Positions 1 through 13,012 of a stretch of DNA of 64,000 nt are shown here, piece after piece. The notes beneath the pieces were generated by a model. It saw only the letters and a program-made list of their open reading frames with translations. It was not told the DNA's origin and did no database searches. Source of the DNA: Diorhabda sublineata (lineage: Eukaryota > Arthropoda > Insecta > Coleoptera > Chrysomelidae); the NCBI RefSeq assembly GCF_026230105.1, contig NC_079478.1:31821653-31885652 (forward strand), in the 5' to 3' direction. The translations under genes and the position numbers were made by a program. Position 1 is the first letter of the stretch. The number at the start of each line of letters is the position of its first letter.

Positions 1-1724
1 GACACTACATCCACACGTTTGCCTTACCTGATGATTCAAATAACGTGAACAATAAATTCTCTACATTTCAACTGCCTTCCACCTCAATCCACTTGGAACT
101 CTCGAGTTAAAGACAACATATACTGAAAAAATAAGTTGCCTGTACAAGTTTGTCCAGAATATCAAATCATTAGATCATATCTATGTGTCAACTTAGATCG
201 AGACCTCAAAGTGTTAGAAACAATTCGCTGAACTCATCTCACTCCGCTTTCTATAAATATAATCAACAAAATATGTTAAAAAGTTCTGTTCAAATAACAT
301 ACGAGTAAAATTAGTAAGCCGTTCAAACAACGCAGTAGATTAATTAATCATACTCTAGCTGGACAAGTTTTTTTTATCATAATAACTGTGGGATACTAAG
401 GATTACATAAATCATATTCACGCATATCATAGGCGATATTCAGATTCCATTTTGTTATTTTTATTGAAATGAGTGGCGAATCGTTTCCAAATATATTATT
501 TGGTATGTGATATAATGATATGACATCCGTATGTACATAATCATAGAGTGAAGATATTGAAAAAGTCATTGTACTCTCGGCGCCTTGAGCAATTAGTAGA
601 TGATATTAACAAAAATATTAATTTATGAAGCCAAGGTTCCATGAAAAATTTGACGATTCGACCTGGTGCTGTCTTTATCAAAATACTATTTGATATTGAC
701 AACTTGCAAAATTATAATAAATAATAGAACACCCACAACATGAATATCAATGCAACTACAAAAATTCAATTGATGACTTCAACTTATTTTTGAGAAATAA
801 GAACTGGAAAATACAAAATCATACAATGTAAACGTGAAGTTTGGAATAGATATAAAGTGAACGGCCAAAATGTCGAACACATTTATATAAAAAACAGACA
901 TTCCTACCATCTACACTACCGATATGAAAAATTTCTTTCCTATTCTTAAAATTAAATTTTTCCTATAAAACCAGGAACGTATAAAACCAGACATAGAATG
1001 TACTGTTGATTGAACTTTCTTGATTTGTAATAAATGTGGAAATTATCTCAATCAACCTCAAGAAATGGAGGAAGTTCAAATAACTTGATATTTAGAATTG
1101 GATAAATAAGTGAGAAGTTCATAAATGAAAATAAGGAACTTCATTTATGTTTTATAGTTTTTTAGATAGTATTTGATCAAATAAGGAGAGAAGATAAAGT
1201 GCTACGTTACCTACCTGATGGGTTTTTTTAATCCATTGAAAGTCCAAGAATGCTTACCTTGAGGATTCTTTGTAAGAGTCCACCAAAATCTAATCTTCAA
1301 TATGCCCAGCGTTTACCCATGTTTTATCCAGACAATAAATTGTCTCCACGAATTTTCTTAATTTTTCGAAAGTATTCTCGCCTCCACACAGTTATTTCTG
1401 ATTTTTCTAATAATAAACTGTTCTTTCTCCGTTTTTTGTATTAAAATCCCATTTCTTTGAATGGATCATAAAATGTTGATATTTCAAAATCCGGTCCTTA
1501 TCTTCGTTAACTACTCTCAGAACTTTATCCATAGTAGATAATTAATTTTTAAAGAAAAAATTGTGCTCAACTTTGATGGCGCTCCCGAAGGATTCGGTAG
1601 ACACTTGAGGAAGAAATATATCAAAAGGAAATTATGCATAAACATTTGATCATGAGAAAGCTTTTTTGAAACTGGTATCCGGGATTGATGAATGATCTAT
1701 CACTTTATTTCGGAATCAAAACAA
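1..1724. other. AT-rich stretch without recognisable gene
   Basis: No reading frame longer than 64 codons and no family motif is visible. The frame at 1250-1444 (+) is short and resembles nothing I know. A short motif, TACCTGATG or close variants, appears near 24 and 1210 and again further on; on the minus strand it reads TCAGGTAG, which resembles a splice donor, but no coding exon can be joined to it. Confidence 0.5.
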
Positions 1725-1963
1725 ACTCATCTGCTTCGTAATCCCCCATATAGTCCAGATCTGCCTCCCAGTGACTACTGACTATTCGTTGATATCAAAA
1801 AATTGTGTCCGGTAAGAAGTTCGGCTCAAATGAAGAAGCAATTGTTGAAACTAAAGCCTATTTTAAGGCAAAAGACAAATCCTTCTAAAAGTACGGCATC
1901 GAAAAGTTAGAAAAGCGTTGGAATCATTGTATTTCTCTTGAAGGAGATTACATTGATGAATAA
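1725..1963 (+). pseudogene. mariner transposase, C-terminal relic
   Basis: This is the last third of a mariner-family (Tc1/mariner, DD34D) transposase, an enzyme that cuts and pastes the element at TA sites. In the frame starting at 1743 one reads PPYSPDLPPSDY, the signature around the third catalytic aspartate. An in-frame stop follows directly after the Y. A frameshift near 1820 moves the reading to a second frame with KKFGSNEEAIVE, and then KLEKRWNHCISLEGDYIDE ending at the stop codon TAA at 1961, which is the typical mariner C-terminus. The 5' two thirds of the gene and both inverted repeats are not recognisable. The copy is dead; the family call rests on two independent motifs in the right order and spacing. 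Confidence 0.8.
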
Positions 1964-4900
1964 AATCGATTTTTGGCAAAAAATATGCTTTTCTTAGTTA
2001 TTCACACGATTTATTGATTGATTACATTACTATAAAAAGTATTGACTTGAAATATAATATTTTTATTAAGTTAAAACTAAAATAAATGCAGTATCTTGTC
2101 TAATTAATTTTAATTACATGTGTTTTCATATTTACATTCGTTACAGTAAGTGTATTTTTCTTGAATATATTTTCTTCGTACATCCAAACACCATAAAAGC
2201 TTGATGTGTGTTTTTAACTGTTCAACAGAAGATTATTTAAACAGAAACTTGACAAAACAAAGTATTTTTATGTTTCACACTTATTCAAAATGTATTAAGT
2301 TACCTACCTGGCTTGCATTAAGTTGTTTATAGAGACGATAAAAGCTGAAAATATCCATATTTAGTTTGCCGTTCTTCAATATGTTTCCTAGCATTTTGAA
2401 AATTTAAATGTATATTAACTTTTGGGACGTAAATATCTACCTGATGTTTTCAAGTAGATATTTCATATTCAAATATATGTGTAGTTTTCTTACTATTTTT
2501 AGAATTGTCTTTGTCAAAATAAGATTGTACCTCAAACTTGCGCATTAATAACAAATAGTTATTCACTAAATAATAATAAGTTTATATTTCGCTACCTGAT
2601 GGATTGATATGGATGGAGTGACTTAACATATATACATTTTCTGTTGAAATATTTGTTGATAACTTAGAATCAAAGTCGATATATTTTACTTATTTTCAGC
2701 ATGTTATTATATCCCCATTGCATTGAAAAATGGCCACTTAATTTGTCTAAAAAAGGCAAATTTTTATAACAAATACAAATTTCTTCAATTTATTATTAGG
2801 TCTTTCTATATTCATTTTTTTGATGACTAATTGTTCTTGAGTCAAAGTCAACTTTTATTAAGAAATGTTTCAAATTGAAATTAAACCTAGGACAAGAACA
2901 CTTATTCTAGAATAGATAGGAATCTCAAGCTTAAATATATACCTGAACAATGCTTTGGATAATTCAATTATCTTCATTGAAAAACTGGGAATAAATTTTC
3001 GTAACTCATCCAAAAACCTACTTTCTTACTACAAAAATCAGTATAATCCTCCATATTAGTTTATTCAAACAAAACAAGGCATAAAGCGTTAGTTAATTAT
3101 CAATAAAAACTGAGCCAATAAAGTTTGGAAGAAAATTGTATTATCGACCTCAATAATAAACTATGTTTCATCCTGCATCTAAATTAATATTTGGCTCATG
3201 CGATTCACAGCATACTTGAAAGGCCACTGAGATTAACCAGTTCAGAATCACGGTTACAGCTTATTCAACTGTCTCGATGAACCATGATAAGTGAATTCAA
3301 GATGTAACTTCATGTTCAGACATAATAACAGAGGACAATATCGACATTATAGTGCGACTGCTGCGTCTTTCAATTGACTTTGTCGTGAAACATTTATACA
3401 GAATCAATGACCAATGGGGTAGTGCGTTTTAATAGCACAGGTGTCAGTCTATAGTAAAACGCCAGCCGTCTGTTGCTTCAGAATTATTATATAGTTTTTG
3501 GCTAGCAGATATATAAATATTCCCGGTGATCGATGATGTGGATATGACAAAAAAAAACCATCAAATAAACCATTCAGTCACTACTTGGGCATCCTCGCTT
3601 TTGCTGGTGGTTCTCTACACCTTAGTATCTATCCCCTGCTTATTTTACTTACACATTTCGAAGTCGTGATCATAAATCTAGGATTAATCTTATTACCACT
3701 CATCCAGCTTCTGTCGCCGCTACCAATACAAGACAATAAATGCTTTTTATCGTAGAGGCGCCTTTAGCCTACCTCTACTTCTTTTGTTAATATTCAACAA
3801 CGAAAGAATGTTTTATGATAAAAGCATACAATGGTAGATTTTATTGTTGGTATAATGGTTATATGAAGTTCTTCACGTGAGTCATTTTTACTGACACGTT
3901 TTTTAAATCGCTTCGACCATTCAAGCACGCAAGGGATTCCCAAGGGTTTTTAGACAGATTCCTCTTAAAATTGTATCACGACTCGTAGTTCAAAATACAA
4001 GTTATTAATTTTCACTACACACAACAGTTTGTTTAGAAAAAGATCTAGAAGATTAATTCTCTTCGCTAGGTATAAATGGACTAAGTAGCCAAATTGCAAC
4101 ACCTCGTAAATCAAACATATATTTGCTAAAAAACATTTATGTATAATTTGAATGATACATTAAAAGTCTATAAAAAACCCGAAACTAATGAATAAACCTA
4201 TGAGGTTTATTTATACTTAAATTATTGCAAAATATACTCCACGCTCAGTGACTGTTTAAATTTATTACTCGTAAAACGACTTACTCCACCACAAATATAA
4301 ATATGTCCATTAACAGTAAAGTATTACAAACTCTACACCCACAAATTTAAATAAATAAAATAAATACCAGTTTTTCTACTTCAACTTATCTTGGATTAGA
4401 ATTTAAAATAGTTTCAATTGTCTGCTTCATGAAAGTTCACAATAATAATCTGATCTGAAATATGGTAGCTCTAATAAATTATAAAATAAACACGAATCAA
4501 ATGATTTGATTGGGTTCGTAATAAATCAAACTAAATAGGGAATTTATCACATTAGATGGAATCTGAGTTTTATATAGAAGGTTTTTAAATATATCATTCA
4601 TAAATGAAAATTATGGGAGTATCTAATTAATCCAATTCGTTCAAGGTCATGAAACACATTAAAATCATTGTAACATTGTAACATTGTCGATACAATGATC
4701 ATTTTCTTTCCAATAAATTTTAGGCACTTTGTTTAATAACTTTTCATGTAATAGAAAATATCGATGATTCGTTGAAGGTGATTCAAGTTACCACTAATAT
4801 TTATCAAGATATTATTATGTTAAGAGAAGAACCAGAGTAATTGACATCTTGGACAGAATAGAGTGTTTTTAATGAAACTGGAAGGTAAATATGGTGAGGT

Positions 4901-5767
4901 CAAAAAACAGGATAATATTTTGAGAAACTAAAAAAAGCAAAGGGAGAATTTAATGGATCATAATATCTACAAAAGATGTAGAAGTCATTGGGATCAAATA
5001 AAAGAATTTTGAAGTTGAAATCGAAACATATCAATGACGAATATTCTCTTAAGATTTTTATTAACAAAAAACAAATCAGAGTAGAAATTAAACCTAACCC
5101 AACTAATTTTTATTGAGTAACAAACTATTTTTATTGTAGTTTACATTCTAAGAGAAAATCTTACTATAGGAAATAAACTAATCACCATTAAGGATGTTAC
5201 GATCAATGAGATAGAAGGAAAATCGTTTCTCATGCTGCATTATCTTTTCTTAGTACATAAACTGATTTGATAGTTTCATTTCAGTTCTTTCGGCTATAAC
5301 CATATACGCCTTTCGTTTTCAGTGAATTATCGAAGCATATATATATATGGCAAATGCTGGGAATTAAGAACAATATTAATTGCAAATTACTTTATATAGG
5401 ATTTCTCTCCACTCAAAAAGTGTTGCATGTATTTCTGTTCGAAGCAATTATTCACATTTATAATTCCCATTGTCCTTTATGGTAATTTGGGATAATCAAA
5501 AATGCTGTTTTCAAACTGAATCCAGCAAACCTATTGTTTTTACGTTCTTCCCAGTCTTTTTTTTGCGAAGTAGGTTTTCCACTGACGTAGACTAACAGAA
5601 AATTCTACGAACTTTTTTTAAGTTACCCCAAAGGTAGCTAATGGACGTCCACTTACGAGCGCAATATGATAAGTATTTACAATCATCGTCCGATGGTACC
5701 ACTATAGTAATAGTCAGTTACTGTAATGTATTACACTCTTGTAGATGGTTAGTGTCAAGATTTCAGC
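1964..5767. other. AT-rich intergenic stretch, nothing coding seen
   Basis: I see no gene, RNA or intact transposon in this stretch. It holds more TACCTG-type motifs (about 2301, 2438, 2592 and 2939) and a small tandem motif, CATTGTAACATTGTAACATTG, near 4668. The 62-codon frame at 5641-5829 leads into the mariner relic that follows but shows no motif of its own, so I do not include it in that element. Confidence 0.5.
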
Positions 5768-6705
5768 GTGTGGAAGTCAGTGTCTCGGCGGTTTTTAGTA
5801 AAATGGAAAGGAGCTATATCAGCCCTTGATTATATTCTCAACGAGTTTCAGCGTGGTTACACGTCGATTTTTACCGAACCACATCTAGTTGACGCAGAAA
5901 CATCTACCACGGATAATAACGTGACAAAAATCCACGATCCTGTATCGACAGACCATCTATTGAAGAAAAGCAAGATAGCTGAAATAGTGAGCATTTAAAA
6001 ATTATGCTTGGGTTCTCATATATGCATGAAATTTTGGGAATGAAGAAGCCTTCAACGCGTTGGGTGCAGCATTTTCTCTCTTCGCACAACAATCCCAGCT
6101 TTGAGAGAAATTCCTGGCAATGTTCGACGCTAATTGAAGGCCATCTAAAAGAGTTTCTGCGTCGTTACGTGAAAGTTATGGCCCCAGTGGTATAAAACAG
6201 AGATCGAAGATTAGGCGAAGACTATTCTATCGGTTAGAAAGGTGATGTCCACTGATATTTGAGATATACAAGATTTTATTTACATCGAATAACGAAATGA
6301 TCATAGCTATCCAAAATATTGGTCCATTTTTACGATGAAATTAGAAAAAACGGCAACATTTCACAAATAAAAAAATAATTTTTTCTTATGATAATGCACC
6401 GGCTCTCATTTCTGACCTCCCCACGACAAAATTGGTCGAACTGCGCTAGGACTGCTTCCACATACACCGTATTATACTCCAGATATATCCCCAAGAGACT
6501 TATTTTTGTTTCCAAATTTGAAAAAATTCCTTATTGGACAAATACTTGAGTTGATTAACGACGTCGATTGATAAAATGTATTTTTAATATAGGTTAAAGA
6601 AGTTGGATCATTGCAGGGACAATAATATGGAATAGAAAAACGCGTAACCTGTGGTTAAATACTCAAAGTAGTGAAGCTTTACGGTGACCATTACGTGAAT
6701 ACTTC
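5768..6705 (+). pseudogene. mariner transposase, near full-length but broken
   Basis: This is a decayed mariner transposase gene, readable from the N-terminal helix-turn-helix region to the C-terminus in changing frames. In the frame 5768-5998 there is NEFQRGYTSIFTEPH followed by TDNNVTKIHD and KIAEIVSI, the DNA-binding part. The frame from 6004 gives HEILGMKKPSTRWVQHFLS. Near 6243 comes KVMSTDI and DIQDFIYIE, matching the usual VMATVFWD...I-IDYL block. Near 6390 comes SYDNAPA, the second catalytic aspartate. Near 6448 comes LLPHTPYYTPDISPRDLFLF, the third catalytic site. A weak C-terminal match (GIEK, KLYGDHYVN) runs to about 6705. At least four frame changes and several stops kill the gene. 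The inverted repeats are not recognised. The motifs resemble the relic at 20.8-21.6 kb. Confidence 0.85.
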
Positions 6706-9700
6706 CATGGATGACGTTGGTGTACCAAAAATTAGATAGATAAATTTATAAGCTCATGCGAAGACATGTTTCAAGACTTGTTACAATAAATTATACACTT
6801 GTATGAATTGTAAGATTGTAAATAATAAGAAACTATTTTTTAGGTTATGCTGGGTTATATTAGGTTAGGTTAGGCTCATTCTAGGTGTCGTTTCAATCTC
6901 TCTGATATATTTTAAGCAATTACATCCATTTCCACTTATGACATCATTAGTAACCAGATACCGTATTGAAAATCAAATTATTGAATGAAGGAATCTGAGA
7001 ATATCTTCTATTGGCTGTTCTGAAGAGTACTGCTATTACTATAATTTATTTGCTAGGCTTTATCAAAGACTAACCGAGTTTAGCTTTGATAATCTTCTAA
7101 ATGTGGTACCTACCAAGTTCCAATGAAACCTAAAAATAGTTTGGAATTAGTAAATCATCATTAAATGTTCATATATTTACTGCAACGATTTCAATATTTC
7201 AATAAATCAATATATGTTTGAATATACTGAATAAAACAAGTTCTTGTCAAATAAAATTGTACGTTGCTCTTTTCCCTGAGATATTGGGAAATAAACGAGG
7301 CCATTTGTGTGTGAGTTATTGTCAGTAGACATGCGTTTTTCAGTTAAAAATCGAGTTCAGTTGCTAATTAAACTTTCAAAACACAAAACTTCGTACTCTC
7401 TAAAATATTCCGATCCATTCTTCTAATTACATTGAACAGTTTATATAACCGAACAGGAATTAACAGGCTCTTTGATAATATTGTCTTTGTAATTTGTTTG
7501 CAATATTGTTTTTGATATTTTTCCATAATATCAACCGGAGCAGTTTCTCTTTGCGAGAGAAAATCAAAGAATTTCAAACGCCTTCGGCGATAATTAGTCA
7601 AAATGAGACTAACTCGTTCATATTTCTCCTTTAATATACATTCTCCAGCATTTCTATCGACAAAAAAATAAAATTTCCAACACTTTGACGCTATTTTTTT
7701 CTTTGACATTTTTAAGTAGTAATTAGGAAAACGTGTCTTTAAATACTCTTGACTTTAATGAACTTTCACCTTTTTTATAGTTGTTTACAGTTGATTGTGG
7801 ACTGCTGTAAATAGAATTAACAATTTTATGCTGATTACAAGATATAAAAATCACGCAGTGGTTACAAATTATCAACGGAATTGATACTTTACGATCACTT
7901 CTCTCCTGTTATATCTCGCTTAACAGATTTAGTTCTTCGAAAAATATCGTCAAATCCCCTCCATTTCGTTTGCCGTTGACAATTGCTATTACAAGATTAA
8001 AAACATTGAATTATATAAGAAAGAAATCATAGTTGCCATTTGCCCATTGGTCTGCCGTTGGTGACTTTCAGCATAAACGAATTTTAATTTTTCCCATCGT
8101 CCTTTCGCAGCAACTCTCGAAGCAATAAAAAAGAGCCAATCGTATCCGTTTGCATTTATCACGTTATTTTGATGCATGACGCTAGATTTTGATGTTGGTG
8201 TCATTACTCCTGCTGTTTATTTATTTATGGTGGTCTTTTGATTCAAGTTTGCTTGTTTTTCCTTACTTATTTCACATAATATCGTCCATAAATACCAGGT
8301 AGCAAATAAAAACACAACAATATAACGAAAACAAAAAGTAGTACACACGTAAATAATTACAAAATTTTCAGGTCAGCAACGTTCAGCAACGTCAAATTTA
8401 TGTTTATGAATCGGCCATTAATGCGCCTAAGTAACCATCATACTGAAAGTGCGAAAGACCATCAAGTTCATAAGGTTTACATTCAAGACAATAGAAAAAT
8501 TAGAACAACTACATTTCATAGTGGAAACCACTCCATCGTCGTCAATATTCATACCAAACAGGCAAAGCTGGTACAATCGACAAACGATATTCAGAATGTT
8601 CTGGTGCACAAAGCGAACGTAGTGTGTGTATTTTTAGATGCAATACTCAACATGAGGCACTTTAAGATGCGAAAAGAGTAGATGGGACAACCAGCAAATA
8701 AATGTGACACCTACTAGCCTCTAAAATAGCGGAAATCAAAGTAGGGCTCCTTACTCAATTCTTAAATTGGTACGACAAATGGAGGATGACTCTCTTGAGT
8801 CATTTTTAACTATACCTAAGTGTAAGACATCTACCACTTCATCCGCTTGATGCTTTTTGGAGATCGTCTTGTTTGGGAATGCGATTTTATCACACGTTCA
8901 ATTGGAAGACCGATCGAGTCAGTCTCATATAGGCGCTTGAAGAAAAATTCGGATCAGCACATGCCAAAGCTGTGGTGTTCGTCTATTTTGTTTTGTCGTA
9001 CTCTATCCCCTCCTTATTTTCGAACCTGATTCTATGCGCTAGGGAGAGTGAACGCATATATAGTAAGCGAGTGTAGCATGAAAATCATCCTAAAGTCACC
9101 TACAGTCCTGCAGAGGGATTTGTTTTGCTCGATTGTCTACTTCTAAAACAAACATTACACACTAACTTCTCGAAAAAAATACCCCAACGAGATATTTTCT
9201 CTCTGCCATGTCGTACTGCCTGCTGTATGTCGTACTTAGAAAGTTTGCTATTGAAGAAATTCTTATCGAGAATAAACGCGGAGTACAGCAAAGATTTAGC
9301 AAATGTTTAAAAATTATTAAAACATCACAAATTGTAGAATTCGCTATTTATCTCTTTAGAGTGCTACTAATGATTGAAGTGAATATAACGAATATATTTG
9401 AATAATTCTACTTTTCACTGTCTGAACAGTTTAATACCAAACGTTTTTTTTATATTTTTCTTATATTCTACACATAAAGTTAAAATCTCCACATTTGCCC
9501 ATTATGTACCTCAATTGTTGAAATTATTCGACTAAATGAGATTATATGTTCATTTCTCCCAATATTAAATGGTAATTGAACCAGAATATACAAAGTTAAT
9601 CTCCCCTTTTCTCTTGGTAAAGCGGCCTTTTGGTTTGGTATATAATATGGTCCTTTTTATGCAAATTCCTTTGTAAATTTTGAATGACCGGGATTTTAAT

Positions 9701-11310
9701 ATACTGCTACCTCGATCAGGGTTATTTACTTTATAATTTTGTTAAAATCCGATTACGTACGTATACTGGGCGAAATCATCCCCTAAATAATAATTTACGC
9801 TTTTAATTAATAAGGATGCGGATATCGCGCAAAAATTTGAATAATTTTTAATTTGATACGTATCAGTTACTCAAATAAATTATTAATTACATGCTTTCGA
9901 GATACGTTTTTTTATTAAAATACATATCTGCATTGGAGTTTTGTATATTTTTAGATGAATTTCGAAGCTTTCTCTAATCTGCTCTTTGTACATCAAAATT
10001 TATTTATAACAATTTGCATATTTTGCATAGACAACAAAGTCCTTATTGAATTTTAGAGGAAAAATACTTGCAAGGTATTCAAAACAACAAGACGAAATCT
10101 GAGATATGTTTTACATCGAAGCTCAAATAGTGACCCACAAATTTGACAGATTCATGGTGAGAAAACGAATTTGCTCATTATATTCATATATAATTCAATA
10201 TAATGATAGGTTATCATTTTTCTGATGTTGATTGTAATTCCGTTGAATTCAATACTTGCATGTTATTTGTCAATCACTTCTAGCCCTACTTTGAGTAGTT
10301 TCTACAAGGAAATCAAGTTAAATCCCTTTTATAATTTCATTTTGATGTTGTCCTGTTGATGAACAGTGTGAAGTATGTATCCCAAAATACAGAAGTTTTT
10401 ACCTAGCTAGCCAATTATTTCCCACTTACATGCGTGCTCTTTCGATTCAAGCATGTCATATTGAATGAATATTCCATAAATTGTCCAAGAGCAGAACCCA
10501 TTTAAGTTATGACAGATTCATGTGAGAACTGCGAGATATATATTTTTCTCTATTTCACTTTGCTATTTTATATCAACTTAAGGTCTTTTATGATGTTACG
10601 TTAGGTTAGGTTAGTCCCCGGTTGTTAAACTTAACACGTTAACTGCCAACTACGAAGCAGTTAACCTCAAACAGATTTTCGTTACATAAATCAACCAAGA
10701 AATAATTTATAAAAAATTTTTGAAGGCCTACATTTTATACACCGTTCGGTTATAACTTTGTAATTGAATTGGTGGTTTTGTTGATATAATACGATTAAAT
10801 CAAATACTGAAAATTTTCTTCGCAGTCAACATGTCTCAAATCACACATTTGCCACTATGGTATTTTTTTCCTGTTTAAAAACTATGCCTAATCAAACAGG
10901 GTTTTTATTATTATAAAAAACTTTCAATATGTTAAAAAACAAAAAATTTAAGAGAATTTACTCCAAATTTGACACCTGCTAAGAGGTAGTACTAGAACGG
11001 GACAATGAAATGGGATTTGTCACAGGTAACTTATTGTACTTAAGAAAACAAAATAATCTGTTGTATGATCAATAAAACTAAAAATATGAGAAAAATATTT
11101 GAGATTTCCCCTCACTTATCCCCTAAACTTATCTAGCTAGAAGATGAGTGATTGAAGTTCAGTTGTTTTACCATGGATATTTTCCTATAATTATTCATAT
11201 TTCGAGTTATTTGTTCAATTTGAGTGAATTTCATTTGTTGTATTTACTGATTCCATTCAGATTCTTTTCAATTTTTCACGACATTAAGCATACATTTTGA
11301 TGTGAGTCTC
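6706..11310. other. AT-rich intergenic stretch
   Basis: No gene is recognised. Two short runs of the insect telomere unit occur: TTAGG repeated three times at 6860-6874 and two and a half units at 10601-10614; these are short enough to be chance or repair scars. The longest frames, 7368-7709 (-, 113 codons) and 8400-8681 (+, 93 codons), show no domain, signal peptide or composition that sets them apart, and I do not call them genes. A direct duplication of CAGCAACGTT sits near 8376. Confidence 0.45.
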
Positions 11311-11342
11311 TTTTCCTAAGCGAAGCCGCGGGTAAAAACTAG
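11311..11342 (+). mobile_element. candidate Helitron 3' end
   Basis: The sequence GCGAAGCCGCGGGTAAAAAC followed by TAG and then T resembles the 3' terminus of insect Helitrons (rolling-circle transposons). A small GC-rich palindrome (CCGCGG) lies shortly before the terminal CTAG at 11339-11342, and a T follows, as expected for insertion between A and T. It is a GC-rich island in very AT-rich DNA. I could not place the matching 5' end (TC...) and no Rep/helicase coding sequence is visible, so any element would be a non-autonomous or truncated copy extending to the left. Confidence 0.5.
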
Positions 11343-11474
11343 TACTAATATAAGCGGCCAAAAAATTCATTAAACGCGCTAAATCTCATTTCGTATTTGC
11401 ATAATATCAATACAATTGTGTCAATAACAGACAACTCGAATTATCCAGGGAAAAATCATGGGATTCAGTAAATC

Positions 11475-11479
<5 letters not shown>

Positions 11480-11555
<76 letters not shown>
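11480..11555. repeat. AT dinucleotide microsatellite
   Basis: An uninterrupted run of about 37 AT units. It begins after AATCTATTT and ends at AATAACGG. It is self-complementary and could extrude a hairpin, and its length is likely to vary between individuals. The assembly may misstate its length. Confidence 0.97.
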
Positions 11556-11558
<3 letters not shown>

Positions 11559-11939
11559 ACGGCAGAGCTGAATTAATTTGTAAATAAAACCAAATTTTAT
11601 TATGAAAAATTGATTATATTTTCCTCTTTTTTATTAAATATATTACTTGAAATAAAATTATACAAATATCACCTGATCCGGCAAAATTCCTACCTCCATA
11701 TTAATGAATTCATAGAAGACTTTGTTTTATGACAAAATTAAAAAGAAAAAAAAATAGCTGCTGTTTCAATATGTACATATGTTGAAACGAAATTGATATA
11801 AAATAATCCGACTGTATGTATTGATGATATTTTGTTTATTCACAAATATTGCAATACATTTATTTGTCTATAAATTAAATAAATCAATTACAGAGTACAG
11901 ATTTATAGTCATTGCAAATACAAGGAGCACTGGAAACTG

Positions 11940-12083
11940 GACACGTTTGAGTTCAAAAGGAAAGTTAGTTGGCAGTATTGGTATTGGTTTACTAAGAATA
12001 AGAACGATAAACATACACCTGTATGCTGAATTATTGTCGACTCAAAGTCGACACCCCTCGCGCATAACGTCACGTTGGAATCA
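11940..12083 (-). repeat. unknown dispersed repeat, copy A
   Basis: Read on the minus strand, this segment contains GATTCCAACGTGACGT, then about 60 bases later GGTGTATGTTTATCG, then CTTTTGAACTCAAA. The same blocks in the same order occur on the plus strand at 12886-13000 (copy B). The two copies therefore form a diverged inverted pair about 0.9 kb apart. There is no coding capacity. They could be two insertions of a short non-autonomous element or SINE, or the two ends of one element. Confidence 0.5.
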
Positions 12084-12884
12084 GAATGTACCCTTGTCAA
12101 TTAAGATTAGGTTGGAGTTGTACGTATTTACTGGGTTTTAGTTTGATATATTTTTTGTATTTAACGGCTATTAAAAGGTTGACCTAACTAAATTATTTTC
12201 CTCAAAAATATTATATTTTTCATTATGAGATCATAATGCCGTCGCTACACACAAAAACACTACTCAAAATACCAAAGAAATTAAATATTTTGGTTTCCAA
12301 TAAAAAAAAGACTTGGCGAAGCAGTGGATAGAACTCCGTATTGGAGACGATAAAATTAATTCAAAATATGGTAAATGAATGTCCTCTATCACATAACAAC
12401 ACACAGACTCTTTTTTTTTCAATAATACTTATTTTATGTTATTGTCGATTCACTTGTAGAATTATTAACAAAAACGGTTTCAGTCTGGTTGGATATATTT
12501 AGATATGATACCCTTTATTTTAGCGATTGTTTGTTCCATTCATTTCGAAAACAAAGTGTTTAGGTTTAAAACATTGTTTATTTACTTTATATGTTTCTCT
12601 CAAAGAAATGAATGAAATATACGTATAGTACATCAGATACTATATTATTAAATTTTTATTAAATTGAATAGTATCAACATATTTCAAATAGTCTCTTATT
12701 TCACGGAAAAAGCAGGAAATTATATTCCTTGTAAACCGCCCACGGTCCAAATAACGTGAAATTTAACTAATAAACTCAATAACTATATGAATAATATATA
12801 TGTAGACATGTTTTCGCATCAAATACCACTTTTGGAATCAAAATAAATTTATAACAGGTATACAGCATACATTATACTTCACAT
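12084..12884. other. spacer between the two inverted repeat copies
   Basis: About 800 AT-rich bases with no reading frame over 60 codons that shows a motif. If the flanking copies are ends of a single element, this is its internal region; nothing in it suggests a transposase. Confidence 0.4.
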
Positions 12885-13012
12885 TTGGATTCCAACGTGA
12901 CGTCACATTGTGAGCGACAGATGGCCCGTGTTTCCGCATAGGCACATCGGTGTATGTGTATGGTAAGGATAAGCACATCTTCGCCTTTGAACTTGAGCTG
13001 CAAATTGTATCG
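12885..13012 (+). repeat. unknown dispersed repeat, copy B
   Basis: The plus-strand copy of the repeat described at 11940-12083. It starts with GGATTCCAACGTGACGTCAC, continues with CGGTGTATGTGTATGG and then CCTTTGAACTTGAG. The first 16 bases match copy A exactly; the rest is alignable with substitutions and small gaps. It is less AT-rich than its surroundings. Family unknown to me. Confidence 0.5.

Noticed and set aside
7368..7709. 113-codon minus-strand frame
   Set aside because: Lysine- and arginine-rich with no recognisable domain or neighbouring exon. A frame of this length is expected by chance in 64 kb over six frames.
8400..8681. 93-codon plus-strand frame
   Set aside because: No motif, and the opposite strand is open over the same interval. 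Composition suggests chance.
9000..9075. GC-richer segment considered as a small nuclear RNA or tRNA
   Set aside because: No tRNA A/B box pair, no cloverleaf and no spliceosomal RNA core sequence could be found.
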